From assembly GCA_036897485.1 (NCBI GenBank), contig JAYMTF010000414.1:1-36920 (forward strand): 36,920 nucleotides of DNA, read 5' to 3'. Positions 22,744 to 34,516 of the stretch are shown here, in pieces. A program made the translations under genes and the position numbers. Source of the DNA: Pelargonium nanum. Taxonomy: Eukaryota > Streptophyta > Magnoliopsida > Geraniales > Geraniaceae. How positions within the stretch are numbered: the stretch's first letter is position 1; each line of letters begins with the position of its first letter. The notes under the pieces were generated by a model. That model searched no databases and was not told the DNA's origin. It saw nothing but the letters and a program-made list of their open reading frames with translations.

Positions 22744-22899
22744 GTATTACCAATAAAAAGAAAACAAACTTAAAATCAAACAGGAGTGAAAGAGACTCTC
22801 AAATCCCCTAGAAGTCTCAGGCTCGAGCCTCTCATCAGAGTCGGTATTGCCAATAAAAAGAAAACAAACTTAAAATCAAGCAGGAGTGAAAGAGGCTCG
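22744..22899 (+). repeat. Direct repeat with an exact 100-bp period
   Basis: GTATTACCAATAAAAAGAAA and the next 35 bases (22744-22799) recur at 22844-22899 with only a few mismatches. The intervening 45 bases carry an imperfect inverted motif (AGGCTCGAGCCT near 22819). It lies just after the LTR remnant and may be its internal region. Confidence 0.75.
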
Positions 22900-23275
22900 G
22901 TCAATGTATGGAAAACCCTACCTACGAAATGATATAAATTTGTATATCATGATTTTACTGAGCACAATAATGTATAATGTAGATCTCATGAACAAGCTTA
23001 AAATCAAATCAGAAGGATCTTTAATTGGTTATGACTGAATACACCAGCCAAATATGATTACCAGAAATAAGTAGGAGATTCTATATACAAAGAATCCAAT
23101 TAGTACAAAAAAGTATCTATGTACAATAGCACTGACCTAAGTTCTTTAACTAACTATTGTCATCATCTGTCTAGTTAAAATGGATGTGGGACAAACCCAG
23201 ATATGTGTGCACAAATCATCAACATCTAAACCTTGTGGCTGATGATACAATCGAATGGCGTAAAAAAGTGGAAAA

Positions 23276-26200
23276 TCACAATACTCTGTTGCGTGCTTCA
23301 AATTCAATCATGGAAGCTCTTTCCTGCCAAAATATGTTGAGTTATACATGAAACTCTACTTGGAATGCAGTCAGAGAAAACCACATCTGGACAATTTTGA
23401 ACCTTTAACACAACATCCAGCACACAGTACAAGACTAATCCTCTAGAAAATACTCTATTTGGACTCAAGAAAATATATAGTACTATAAATAAAATGATAT
23501 GGAATAATGGATATGTTCAGCTGTCTTGACTTTCAAAACTCAATTCAGAATTTGCAATATGAAATAAGAAAAATTCTAAGAAAGCAGTAGTTCAATGTTG
23601 AGCAAAAAGAATTTTTTATTTATATGTGAAGTAGTGATATCAAAAAGTTGCGGTGCAGAAACTCTGGACTATAGAAAGAGTTATTCAGTTGCATGACTTT
23701 ATTATTTGACAAAAACAAATCGAAATTTTCCTCAAGAGAGCATTCCCGGCATGTTTATACATGTAAAAATAATGCCTCTCCACTTTGCATAAGCATGTTT
23801 TCTAAAGTGTTTGCATGCGGGTGTGTTTAGGGAGGACATTGTGGGAGTGGATGAATGAACAAAGACAAAGAGAGAGAAAGACCTCAGGTGTGCTGTTCTC
23901 AGAGGGAAACCAATGCATGAGAGCACCCAAGTTCATCACAGCAGGAATCAGTTTGAACAGCAGAGGAGTTGTTACCTATTGAGCCACCATATATTAGTAT
24001 AAATCTTTCACAAAAAAAAAAAAAAAAATGATAAACCCTCAAAGGTTTCCATGCAAAAGGAACTCTTACCAGGCTAAGAGCAGTTGTTCCAAGTAGAAGA
24101 AGATACATCTTGCCCTACATTAATGATAAATTATAGTTCCTTGTAAATTAAAATTAATGAATAAAACGGGGAACCTTAAATAGATAAATAAATACAATGA
24201 TTTGAAAGAAACTGAAAGGCTGTGTTCACCGAATAAAACGAAATTAGTAAAAATAAAACGAAGATACGTGTAATATTGGTAGTCTGTAAAACTTAAGCTT
24301 CTATTTAGTTTAAGAAAAATAGACTAGTCTAATAAACACTAACACTTGTTCTTGTTGTCTATAAGGAACCAGAGGTGGGACCTCACTAGCTCTCTCACTC
24401 CTTACTAAACCATCAAATAGAAGAAGAAAAACTATGACTACCAGTTTGTCTCAGTTCCAATATTCTCTCCACTTAGATGATCTATAAAAAGCAAGCTTCA
24501 CTATTTCTGGTATTCTCTCTAACTCTCTCCATTCAGGTAAGCTGTAAACAGAAAGCTTCATTGAAGGGTAATGCACGACTCTGCCAAAAGAAGCTTATCC
24601 TTGTGCATGCACACTTGTGTACCACAAATTCCACAGTGTATTATGATGTTTAAAAAGAGAAGACTATACATAAAAGTACAAGTTATGTTTCAATTTTCCT
24701 CAGAACAAGGGATAAACATCAATTACAAGTCCACCTGATATGGTTTAATTTATTAGAAGAATAAATGCGCACAATCTACATCATCATACTGCCTTGGGCA
24801 TCTAACCTTTCCCTTAGACCATCCTTTTTCTAATTTTAATTTATTAGAAGAATAAATGCGCACTATTTACATCATCATACTGCATTACTGCCTTGGGCAT
24901 CGATACTGTCCCTCAGACCACCCCTTTCCTAATTTGAGCATCATAATGCCCATTCACAATCAGCAACTACATTTGAAGGGCTCAAGCATGGACCCTTTTT
25001 CATGTAAATTGTAGCCACACCATGCAATTGCTTTTTACTCTTTTGCCATTGGTGAGCAACTACTGATGTTAAGTGCTTGATGATCCCAACATGTGCACAA
25101 GCAAATGGTTTTTGAAAGTTCATATTTTAAACTACTTGAAAGGCATGAAAAAAAAAACACCACTAGCTGATACATAACTAGACAATTTCTCCAACTTGTT
25201 CTCACGGATAATTAATCAGCCGAGCTTGAGAGAGAGAGAGAGAGATCACCTCAACAAGATGAAGATTTGAGGCACGACTTAGTAGAACAAAAGAAAATTC
25301 TCCAACTTGAGCAAGCAATATCCCTACCTGTGAAAGATATACATTTTTTTTTATCAAAAGACAAATAAACCCAGCAAATTATGTATTTAAATGTTGGAGA
25401 CTAAGAATAGGTGGGGGAAAGCCATTGAGCTTAGGATGTCAACTCACAAGGAATGATGTCCTAATGCTATATCCAAATGCCTTTGTAACTATAGTAGCAA
25501 CTGCTGTCTTCACAATTATAACAAGAATAACAGATGCTAGCAATATATCAACATGGTTCCACAAGAATTGTACGTGTATGAGCATTCCAATGCTAGAAAG
25601 GAAGAGAGCGGCGAATAAGTTACGGATTGGTTCCACCTACACCATAGAAAAAAATCAGAGAGGATATTTTAAATTTTTAATCTTCAAACTTATGAATCAC
25701 ATAGTAAAAGGTACGAGATAACTCATCTTAAACTAATGGTTGATAGCTAGAAGAGCAAGGGGATAAACAAAGAATGTCAGAATCCCATGGTTTATGAGAT
25801 TTCTTGATAATGCCTTATTTAGAATAGATTAATTGTTCCTGAAAATGTTGGCATCTATTCACATTGAGAAATACCCTAGACCTATCACGTCTTCTTTGTG
25901 TCCTAACCATTAGCATTTCGTTTTAGGTATGTTAGACCGTCTTTTTTTGGAGTTATTTTCATATTTCAATCACTTTGGTGGTCAGAGGGGTCTCCAATCG
26001 AACATCCCCTGCTGGCGTCAACAAAGTTCAACAGACACACCTTGAAGTGCTTCTCATCAGACTCGCCACAAGTCATTGACTCCTGTTTGTATTTTCTGAA
26101 AAATTGTAGTCTTACTTTTTAGTGGTTTTTCACAAACTCAAGTTTGTATTTGGTAACACTTGTGTTTGAGGGGGAGATGTTGAGTCTTATATAGATTGGT

Positions 26201-29200
26201 TTTAATAATCTCATAGATTAAACCTAAGACTATGATTATTTCCTATTTAAATAATAGTCAACTCTTGTAAATACCCTAAAAGGGATCATTTTCTACTATC
26301 AGAACACATCAACATAACATATATTTTCATATTTCTGCACAAACATTATTTGATTAAAAATTAGGTGGAGTAGCTAAGAATTTCAAATGATGCATCGCTG
26401 CAAAAAAAAATCATATTTATTAATTTACTTTTGAAATGCATACGTAAAAATATTATCAACAGTATGTGTTTGTGGCCTTTAATGTTGTCCTGATAACTGT
26501 TGCTGAAATAATGTGGAAGCCTGTCATAAGCAGAAAAACAAGATGCTACATCCCCATTGGAGAAAGGTTAGAAGATTAACTAACATTGCAATTGCTAGAT
26601 TCACCTATTTAGCTCCATGTCGAAACTTGTTTCATGTGAAACAGGTCACATGCAAACACTAAAAGGTAAACCGTGTTATTAAGAGTTTGGCTTTTGCTAT
26701 TTCCCATTGATGTGGGACTACTCTTTACTATCCACCAGTCAATATACCATTTTTTTTCTCAATCAAAACTTACTGAAAGTCAATCGGGTGCTTGGCATTC
26801 TTTTTATTTTTTATTTTTTATTTCATCTTATTTTCCCTTTCTTTGTTCCCAATTCTCAGGACCCAAGGATCACTATACTATTTGTAATTCCCTGTAATTA
26901 CCCTGTGTGCTGCTAGAATCCAAGAAATGTAAAATATAAGGACTTTCCAACAAACATTTAGGTAGTGAATTTGTCAAAGTGTGCACTCCATAACTCAAAG
27001 GATAAGACTGCATGAACTAAGGACTTAATGCAATGACAAAGTGACACTAAAGATACTAATGTAAATTAGAACGTTACTGGGAAATTGAATAATATGGTAT
27101 AGTTTGGGAATTAGCCAGATAAACATGAATGGCATAACTTTGGACACTATTCGTAGCACTGACAATAATACCTGCTCTAAAGTATGTTGTGCAAAGTCAG
27201 TGGTAGATATCATAACTCCAGCCATGAATGAACCCAACTCAAGACTCAGGCCCAGCTTATCACTGCACTGAAGGGATATAAGGAGATTCATGAATATTAA
27301 AAGAGGACAAGAAATCAAAGACATATAGAGCATTGGTGTCATGATAAAAACAATTCATCATTGGAAGTTTGTATTCAGTTGACTAGAAAAGGAATCCTTC
27401 TTGTATTTGATAAATTTTATATTCATATGCAGATTTTGATCTCTTTCCCTGCTTAGTTAGGACATTCAACAACAGTATGATGTGAATAGTGACATCAATG
27501 CTCACAGTATCTTATGTGCTGTATCCCACCATTCTAAGATGAAGTGAAATGGGCAAAGAAGAATAAGTTTATAATCCATTATATGCGTTATGTAGAAGTG
27601 AAGGATGATAAGAAATATAACTATACTTTGTGCTTACCCAAGCTGATAATAAGCAAAACGCGACAGCAGCAAGCTGATAAAGTTCATTTGTCTGAATAAA
27701 AAAAAAAGGGGGAAAAGTGAGGAAATTGGCATCAACCCAGAAAGTAGCTAAAACAAGTAAAGTAGACTGAAATACGAAATATCACCATAACTCACTTGAG
27801 AAGATATCTTTATCATTAACTTCAAAAAGCGAGGAACAAATGACCAAGATAGCACAGATGCAACAGTGAGATACACTGACAGCACCACCAACCTGTTGTT
27901 ATTAGCAGGTGAAGTTATGTTCAAATATGGAAAATTAAAGGATATGAAAAGGAAATTAAGGGCATAAAATGATCGTTTATATGAGAGTTGGCCTGCAGGA
28001 AGCAAAGAAGACTCGAAAGCACAAAGATGACTCGTAGGGAGGGCAAAATGAGATGACACAAACAACTTACAGCTTTCCCATAGAAATTATTCCCTGGAAA
28101 ACACCACTATTACCACCCAAAACTGGCAGCAAAGCAAATAATAAGCCAACGGCACAATCCTGAAAATTGACAAGTACTGCAGAGTCAGCCTTTCCAGATC
28201 AGCATATAATGAAATTTAACATCTAAACATAAAAGAAATTTGACACATACCTGAAAAATAAGCGTCCCTATTGTAACTTGACCGTGAAGAGAATTAGTAC
28301 TATTCCGCTCTATCAGAAACTTTACCACCTGAAAGAGATTATGACATAGAAATAGGAAGAGGTATGTAATTGAATAGGAAGAAGAAGCTACTTTAATTGA
28401 GAGTTTGAGACATAATCACTGAATAGCATCAATCATGAACGATAGGAAAAACACAAAACATAAAGAGCAAAGGGAAACATGAGAGAAAGAAGAAATGCAG
28501 ATTTAAAAAATGGTGTAAAAGAGTACCACTGCTGTTGATGACATTGACAAGAAGAAACCAATAAATACACCCTCAGACAGCTTTGCTCCACATAACTGAA
28601 ACATTGGCAAATGCGAAGGCTTAGTATCCATTATTTTATATTTGGAACAAAAGCAGATTAGATATTCTCAGAACTATACCACAGCAATAATAACACACAT
28701 GGACATCAATATGATAACTTGAAGTAGTCCTCCAAAAACAGCAACTGGCCCCACAACCTTCAACTGCATAACAACAAAAATAGATTTTCAAAATTCAAAA
28801 ATGGAACTCTACGTTAACAAGCTAATGTATGGTATTTGGTGAGTTAGTACCTTCTAAGCCAAGAATAACATACCTTCGTCATAGAAAACTCCAGACCCAG
28901 GGCAAAAAGAAGAAACACAACACCAAACTGAGCAAAAGTTTCTACCTGCAATGTGAGGGAAAGAATACTGGTCACAAGGATTTAACAAAACAATCTTGAT
29001 AGTCACATTCCTTAAAAAAATGGATGAAAAATAGTTCACATCTCACACATATATGCATGAAAAGCGCTTATAATATTCAGAACACAAACTTCAAGTACAT
29101 ACAAATAATCATATAAGTATATTATATATAACACATATTTCAATAATTACAACTTTACAAAGATAGGGAAGTAAATAAATAAGCTGTTAAAAATCGTATT

Positions 29201-32200
29201 CTAACTTCTCGGGCTCAAGCAGGGGCAACTAGTAACATAACATATCACATTAAATTACACTCCCTCTATCCTAAAATAGGTGTCCACTTAATCTATAACA
29301 AATTATACCAAAATGAGGGTTTGGTGTTTACTTTCCTTTTTCATCAGTCATTATGTATGAATTGCCATTTTGCCAACAATATCACTAAAATAAGATAGCT
29401 AGAATCCTTTGGGTTTGTTGGAATAAAAGCATGTTGGGGTATAAGGAGAAAGTCCAACTATAACTAACTGGTCCTTATTTTTTACAAAAATGGGAAAGTG
29501 GACACTCATTATGGAACGTAGAGAGTAATATCTTCACTAAATTATACACACAACATGCATCTGCCTAAACACAAGTGAAGCTATACTTTTTATAGCCAAA
29601 AATAAATGTGAATAATGATATTACAACATCACATCCTGAATTGAAGAAGAGTTCATCATGAGCTATTCATAACAACATACCTGTACCATTTCACTAATGA
29701 ATTTTAGACCCCCAGGTCCGATAATGGAGCCAGCCAGAAGATAGCCCACAATAATCTAACCAAAAGAAAAGGAAGAAATAAAAGTGAGCTTTACAATTGC
29801 ACACCAACAAAGAACCGAGCAACAAGGTAAATAACAATCAAATTCAATGGATGAAAAATAAATGAAACTATACAAACCGGCTGTCCCAAACAAGAAAAGA
29901 TAATTCCACCAATGGCCGCAGAAACTATGACAAGAACCAAGTCTGAAATTAACCTGAAGAAAAAATAATAGTAAAAAAAATATAATAATCCCTACATAAC
30001 TAAATAACATGAATACGAGATAGCACCCCAGTATCACCAGCCGGTAGCATGAGAACCCACATTAAAATAATTAATGCATAATATTCTGGAATATATATAT
30101 AGTATAAGATATGAACCTCAAATCTACTTGAAGTACAGGATATTTGGATTTCTTGTTCGACATCACAAAAACATTATCCTGCCATTAAACATGAAGAGAA
30201 AGTTTAAGAGGGATGAAAGTAAAGCCATGAGCAATCAATACTTGAGAATGTGTTGGAAAGTTTCCATATCAAATATCTGATACTAACTTTCAGCACACCT
30301 TTTTGTCTATCAAGGTTTCTGTGTCATCAGAATCTTCATTATTATTCTCCATGGTAAAGACATTGTCCAGCAAAGATTTTGTACCACTAACAAAGAAAAA
30401 AGAAGAAAAGTTTATATGCAAAGCAAGTGCTATTTTCAGTGACAGTAAAATAGTCAGACTTAGAAGACTTAGTTTTGCACTAATAATTTTCTATTGTCCC
30501 CTTTCTTACTTTGTCAGCTGGGTATCATTTTTCTTGCCCTTCTCGTGAGTGATTTTGGCTACAGTCTCCAGCACGGCCTGTAAAATACATTTATTATGAA
30601 TTTTTAAATGTAGGTAAGGCAGAGAAAGAAACAGAGCAAAATGCAAACTGATTGGATTACAGGAAACTTATGACATTAGGATGTAGATTGCATTATACAA
30701 AAAAGTGAACTCATGTGTGCAACCAATCAAAATTGATTTTATCTTTATATTATTTTATGTGTAAGCCAAAAAAGGACGGATTAGAAACATCTATCCTTCA
30801 AAATAAAGGTGGTAGACCTTCAAAACGCTACAATTTCATACTGCTTGATCTAATTGTACACATCACCCAGATTAATGATTAAGTCTCTCTTCTGTAATAT
30901 CGTTCATCAGTTCATTTACATAATTCCTTATGGACAGAACTGGAAGAAAATTCAAAACAAGAGAACTCATATAACTATTCAGGTAAAAGAAAAAGAATTA
31001 AAAGTTGTTTCAAGGTTCAACATTTTCAAAACTAGATTAACACTAAGAAAAACCCCCTGACCCTATTATGTTAATGGAATGCAAAATGATGCAAATTTTG
31101 AACTCTGACAATTTTTTTATTATAAAAAAATACACCTACTTGTTGATCAGCTACACTGTTGTTGAAGCTACTTCCATCAGTTCCTATGAAGAGAGAGAGA
31201 AAAACAGTTAAAGCATACCCATATATCAAGTAAGCAGCAGCAACCAATGAAGATGCAAATTAAGTATTCATAAGTTCATTTGTATTTATATTTTACAACA
31301 ACTATAAGTTAAAGCAAAACTGTCAGTTCAGATCCAAGATCTGCAGTTGAGGTGGATATGGCAGGCAACGTAATAACTTTGAAAACTGTAGACATATGGA
31401 AGAGGCTACATATGTTCATATTTTTTAGCTTAGGGTTTATTTCATGTATACGAGCATAAATGACATAAATGTGTATGTAGGTATACGCTATATTCAACAG
31501 TCAATAATAAACTATTAACCATTCACTTGTAAACATAATTGTACTTTTGGTTTCCAGTAATACTATTACTTATAGCGATTAAGATGGTGATGACGATAAT
31601 AATAGACACAGTATCAATATTATCATGTATTCCAATGAGCATTAAGGCAGCATAAATTATCAATTGTATAAAAAAAATTCAATATGCACATTTGAAAACC
31701 TATGAAGTCACATATCTACTTGTATGTGAACAAGTGTAGTTATTTTTTGGTACATGAGTGATGTAAGTATCAAAACAAAAGGGTTTCTTATATATCATAA
31801 AGTAGAGAGCATTATGACTTGAGAGTAATCACTTATAGTAAGTCATGTGGTCATTCTTTTGTCTTCTTTCTACTTGGAGAGCACCTGAATTCCCACTGTC
31901 AATAAGTAAATAATGTACAGATAGTCTTCATCCTACACTTCGAACATCATAAAGAATTTTCTAAAATAACCTTGATTTCCTTTCTAGATGAGCATGCTTA
32001 GAGTTTCCATATTAAGCATTCAGAAATCCGTATTTTGTGGCCAAATTGACTCCCATATTTCCAATGTTTAACAAATTATTTTGTTCAAAAGCAATTTGAG
32101 AGCCTCTGCTACTAACTTTAGAAGTTGATAAACCTAATCTAAGACTCTCTAAGGACTAAGATTGTTAAATATTAGGTCATCCTAGTTGTAAATGTTGTAT

Positions 32201-32778
32201 ATTCTATAATTTCTTTTTCTCTTATATATCAGCAACCAGAGTGCTCCACATTCTCTTTAAAGCTTAAATAATGATCTGCTGCCACACCTGCAACCAGAAC
32301 TGACTCTCACATTAGCACCACTAGCTCTATTACTATAGATCTCCTCAACACATTCTGGCTACATTAATATTGATCTCTAATTCACAAATGCTAAGGAGAT
32401 TCCAGCTAATCTATTGAGAAAAAAAAAATGTAAGGTCATTTAAATAAATAAAACAAACCATTTTCAATTTTCATTCTATTTCGCTGAGTTTTTCTCGGCA
32501 ACCAAACGGAACATAAACAGGTAAAAGGAAAAAAGAAGCGAACCTTCAGTTTGATCGCTCTCGGAGAACTCTTTCTCGAGAACCTGATCGAACATTTTGG
32601 CGATTGTACCCTGGCCATCGACAGGTGCGGACGAGTTGTAGATGTTGCCGTAGAACCTTTCCCGGATATCCTTGTCAGATCTCGCGGAATCGCAAATCCT
32701 GGTGGTGGCGAGAAGCGAAACCAGAAGGAGAGTGTAGCAGAAACCAGAGAAGGATCTTCTGCGAATCGCCATTAACAT
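23276..32778 (-). CDS. KEA5: K+ efflux antiporter, KEA4/5/6 clade (CPA2 family), 20 exons
   Basis: Exons in transcript order: 32778-32544, 31183-31140, 30577-30510, 30386-30299, 30178-30117, 29953-29878, 29755-29681, 28945-28874, 28763-28680, 28595-28527, 28328-28251, 28159-28071, 27892-27796, 27691-27638, 27267-27172, 25636-25448, 25327-25250, 24114-24070, 23975-23883, 23323-23276. Phase holds through all junctions; the product is 579 aa, close to the Arabidopsis proteins. The start is the first ATG (MLMAIRRRS); a second ATG follows two codons later. Visible: signal peptide about 1-30; a luminal acidic region with IAKMFDQVLEKEFSE; then the hydrophobic antiporter domain from LISDLVLVIV on, with GQPIIVGYLLAGSIIGPGGL, FQDCAVGLLF (conserved Q317-D318 pair) and CSDKLGLSLELGSFMAGV. 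There is no C-terminal NAD-binding (TrkA-N) domain, as expected for KEA4-6. These proteins exchange K+ for H+ in Golgi, trans-Golgi and prevacuolar membranes. The KEA5 name is by adjacency to NEET; KEA4 or KEA6 are possible. Confidence 0.93.
24745..24934. repeat. 91-bp tandem duplication in KEA intron 17
   Basis: Unit 1 (24745-24835) and unit 2 (24836-24934) both start TTAATTTATTAGAAGAATAA and share the words CATCATCATACTGC and GCCTTGGGCATC. Unit 2 is a few bases longer through a duplicated TACTGCAT stretch. Another weaker repeat pair (TATTCTCTC...GAAAGCTTCA) lies at about 24455-24565 in the same intron. Confidence 0.75.
25228..25245. repeat. (GA)9 microsatellite beside the exon 17 donor of the KEA gene
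   Basis: A run of nine GA units lies three bases inside intron 17; on the transcript strand it is (CT)n starting right after the donor GTGATC. CT-rich tracts so close to a 5' splice site can influence splicing; that is only a possibility here. Confidence 0.8.
26168..26314 (+). mobile_element. 3' end of a Copia-type LTR retrotransposon in KEA intron 15
   Basis: GAGGGGGAGA (26168-26177) is a typical polypurine tract and directly abuts an LTR-like unit that starts TGTTGAG (26178) and ends ATCAACA (26314). The ends form the perfect inverted pair TGTTGA/TCAACA. At 137 bp the LTR is short. The 200 bases before it look like decayed internal sequence, but no reading frame survives. No 5' LTR is seen, so the element is 5'-truncated. 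It is antisense to the host gene, in the largest intron (25637-27171, 1535 bp). Confidence 0.65.
29258..29527. mobile_element. Stowaway-like MITE in KEA intron 7
   Basis: Left end CACTCCCTCTATCC...AGGTGTCCAC (29258 on) and right end GTGGACACTCATTATGGAACGTAGAGAGTA form an imperfect terminal inverted repeat of about 28 bp. The CTCCCTCTNTCC start and the flanking TA dinucleotides match Tc1/mariner Stowaway MITEs. About 270 bp long, non-coding, inside intron 7 (28946-29680). Confidence 0.75.
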
Positions 32779-33762
32779 CTCTCTCCGTTCCCTGAGGTCT
32801 TGGGGAAGCAGATTTGAATGCAGAGAGGGAGAGAGATTGGAGAACAAGAAACAGAAGAAACAAAAGTGTTTTGGTGGTTGCGAATTGGGAATCTGAAGTT
32901 GACAGTGTTGCAGGTTTTTGATAAACGTAGTGAGATTTTGGTGTAAATCTGATTTTGCAGATAGAGGGAAAGGATAGATGCTGAGTTGAATTAAATCGTT
33001 GATGCATCAAAATCATCAAACGTAAATAGCTGATTTGGTATTTACACGTGTTAAGGGACAATACTAACAGTAATTAATATATTCAATTAAATGCAGTTTT
33101 GGAAAAGAAAATGACATGTTGATTACATACGAAGCAAGTGTGAATTGTATTTTTTTTTCAAGAAATACAATAGGAGCATAAAATTGTCTCTACTTTAGTC
33201 TTCAATTTTTTTATTCCAGCGTAGTTTCTCAACTTTAGCATGTTATTAGTCATTCAACTAACGAAGTAAGCTAACACAAATTTTAAGTTTAACCAAATAA
33301 AGTTAATTATTAGCATGAAAATCTGATAATTTAAAACTAAATTGTAAGAATTGTTAAGGGTGGGATAATTGTTTGATTAAGAATGTACCAAAAAAAAATT
33401 GATATCCATATTCCATATTCAAATTATTTGATATTTTCATATGAATAGCAAATATTTGAATGTTTGATGTTCCAAAGAGATTCTTTGGATATGGTAGTGA
33501 AATCAAATTGGGTGAGCAATGATTTTTGTAGTTGCTTCCAATTAGTGATAGACTCGTCAGGAAGCTCCCTATGTAAAGTATGAGTTCTTCCACGTAAAAC
33601 ACACACTGATATGTTGTACATCTAAGTATTTTTCTTGGTTTCAAGTTGCACGATAGAGGAGAAACTCGTCGCGAATATATGACAACAGCAGCGCCATTAT
33701 ATATAAGATGAACAATACTCATGTGATGATTAGTGTATGTATCGCAAAGGTAAGTACACATG
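32779..33762. promoter_or_regulatory. KEA 5' leader and part of the KEA/NEET divergent promoter interval
   Basis: The leader before the KEA ATG is CT-rich on the minus strand (32800-32860). No TATA box could be assigned with confidence. At 33180-33300 the words TCTCAACTTTAGCATGTTATTAGTC resemble the foldback repeat at 21.2 kb but too loosely to call a copy. Frames at 33.35-33.77 kb are unrecognised. Confidence 0.4.
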
Positions 33763-34280
33763 AGGGATGGCAACGGGCGCGGGTTCCGTGATCCACATCC
33801 CCACCACGTTTCCCAACTTCATAACTCGTATCCGTCTTCTGCCCCGTTCTAAGATCTTATCCCCACTCTATTTGAGACAGGGATTTCTCGTGCCTCCTAA
33901 CCCGCTTCGTTTTGTCAAATTTTATATTATTTAATGTATGAAAATTATAAAAATTTAAAAAAAAACTGTAAATTTTTGTTGTTGGAATATTAAATAAATT
34001 ACCAGTCACACACTTACATCAAAATATTACTTGTTTGTACATATTTTAAATTGAATTAACCAAAAATTACCATTATTCATATTTAAGTATTGTAATGAAA
34101 AGTGCTAAAAAAAGTAGTATAATGAAAATAGCATAAAAATAATTTTTTTTATTATTTATTTAATATATCGGGTTTAGAACGGGGCAAGTTATAGTTTTCT
34201 AACCGTCGTCCTTCCCCAATTGGGGAATTTTTTCTAGCTCTGTCCTTGCCATGCCCCGTTTAGGTTACATTGCCATCCCT
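33763..34280. mobile_element. MITE-like element with AGGGATGGCAA terminal inverted repeats
   Basis: AGGGATGGCAACGGG at 33763 and CCCCGTTTAGGTTACATTGCCATCCCT ending at 34280 give a perfect 11-bp outer inverted repeat (AGGGATGGCAA/TTGCCATCCCT). Sub-terminal regions rich in CCCC/GGGG motifs (TATCCCCACTC, AACGGGGCAAG) flank an AT-rich core. The ends resemble a widespread plant MITE type. No sure target-site duplication was found. It ends about 235 bp before the NEET start codon. Confidence 0.7.
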
Positions 34281-34516
34281 ATCACACATATAGTTTCATA
34301 ACAGGCATATGCTTTTGATACCAAAATTACATGAACCAAAATAAATGGCGTTACAATGCAAAGGCATGGCCCACAACCCAATCTCCACAGCATCACCTAT
34401 AGATTGAAGGAGCGTGGTCTCCACAAGTTTCACGACCACATCTACTTTTCTTCACACCCACCTTTCTCTTCCTCCATTGGCACACAACAGAGAGAGTTCC
34501 AGAGAGATCATTAGCT

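Noticed and set aside
33354..33773. 139-codon minus-strand frame between KEA and NEET
   Set aside because: Ile/Tyr/Ser-rich and without domains; ends at the MITE border. Not enough to call a gene, though a repeat-derived peptide cannot be excluded.
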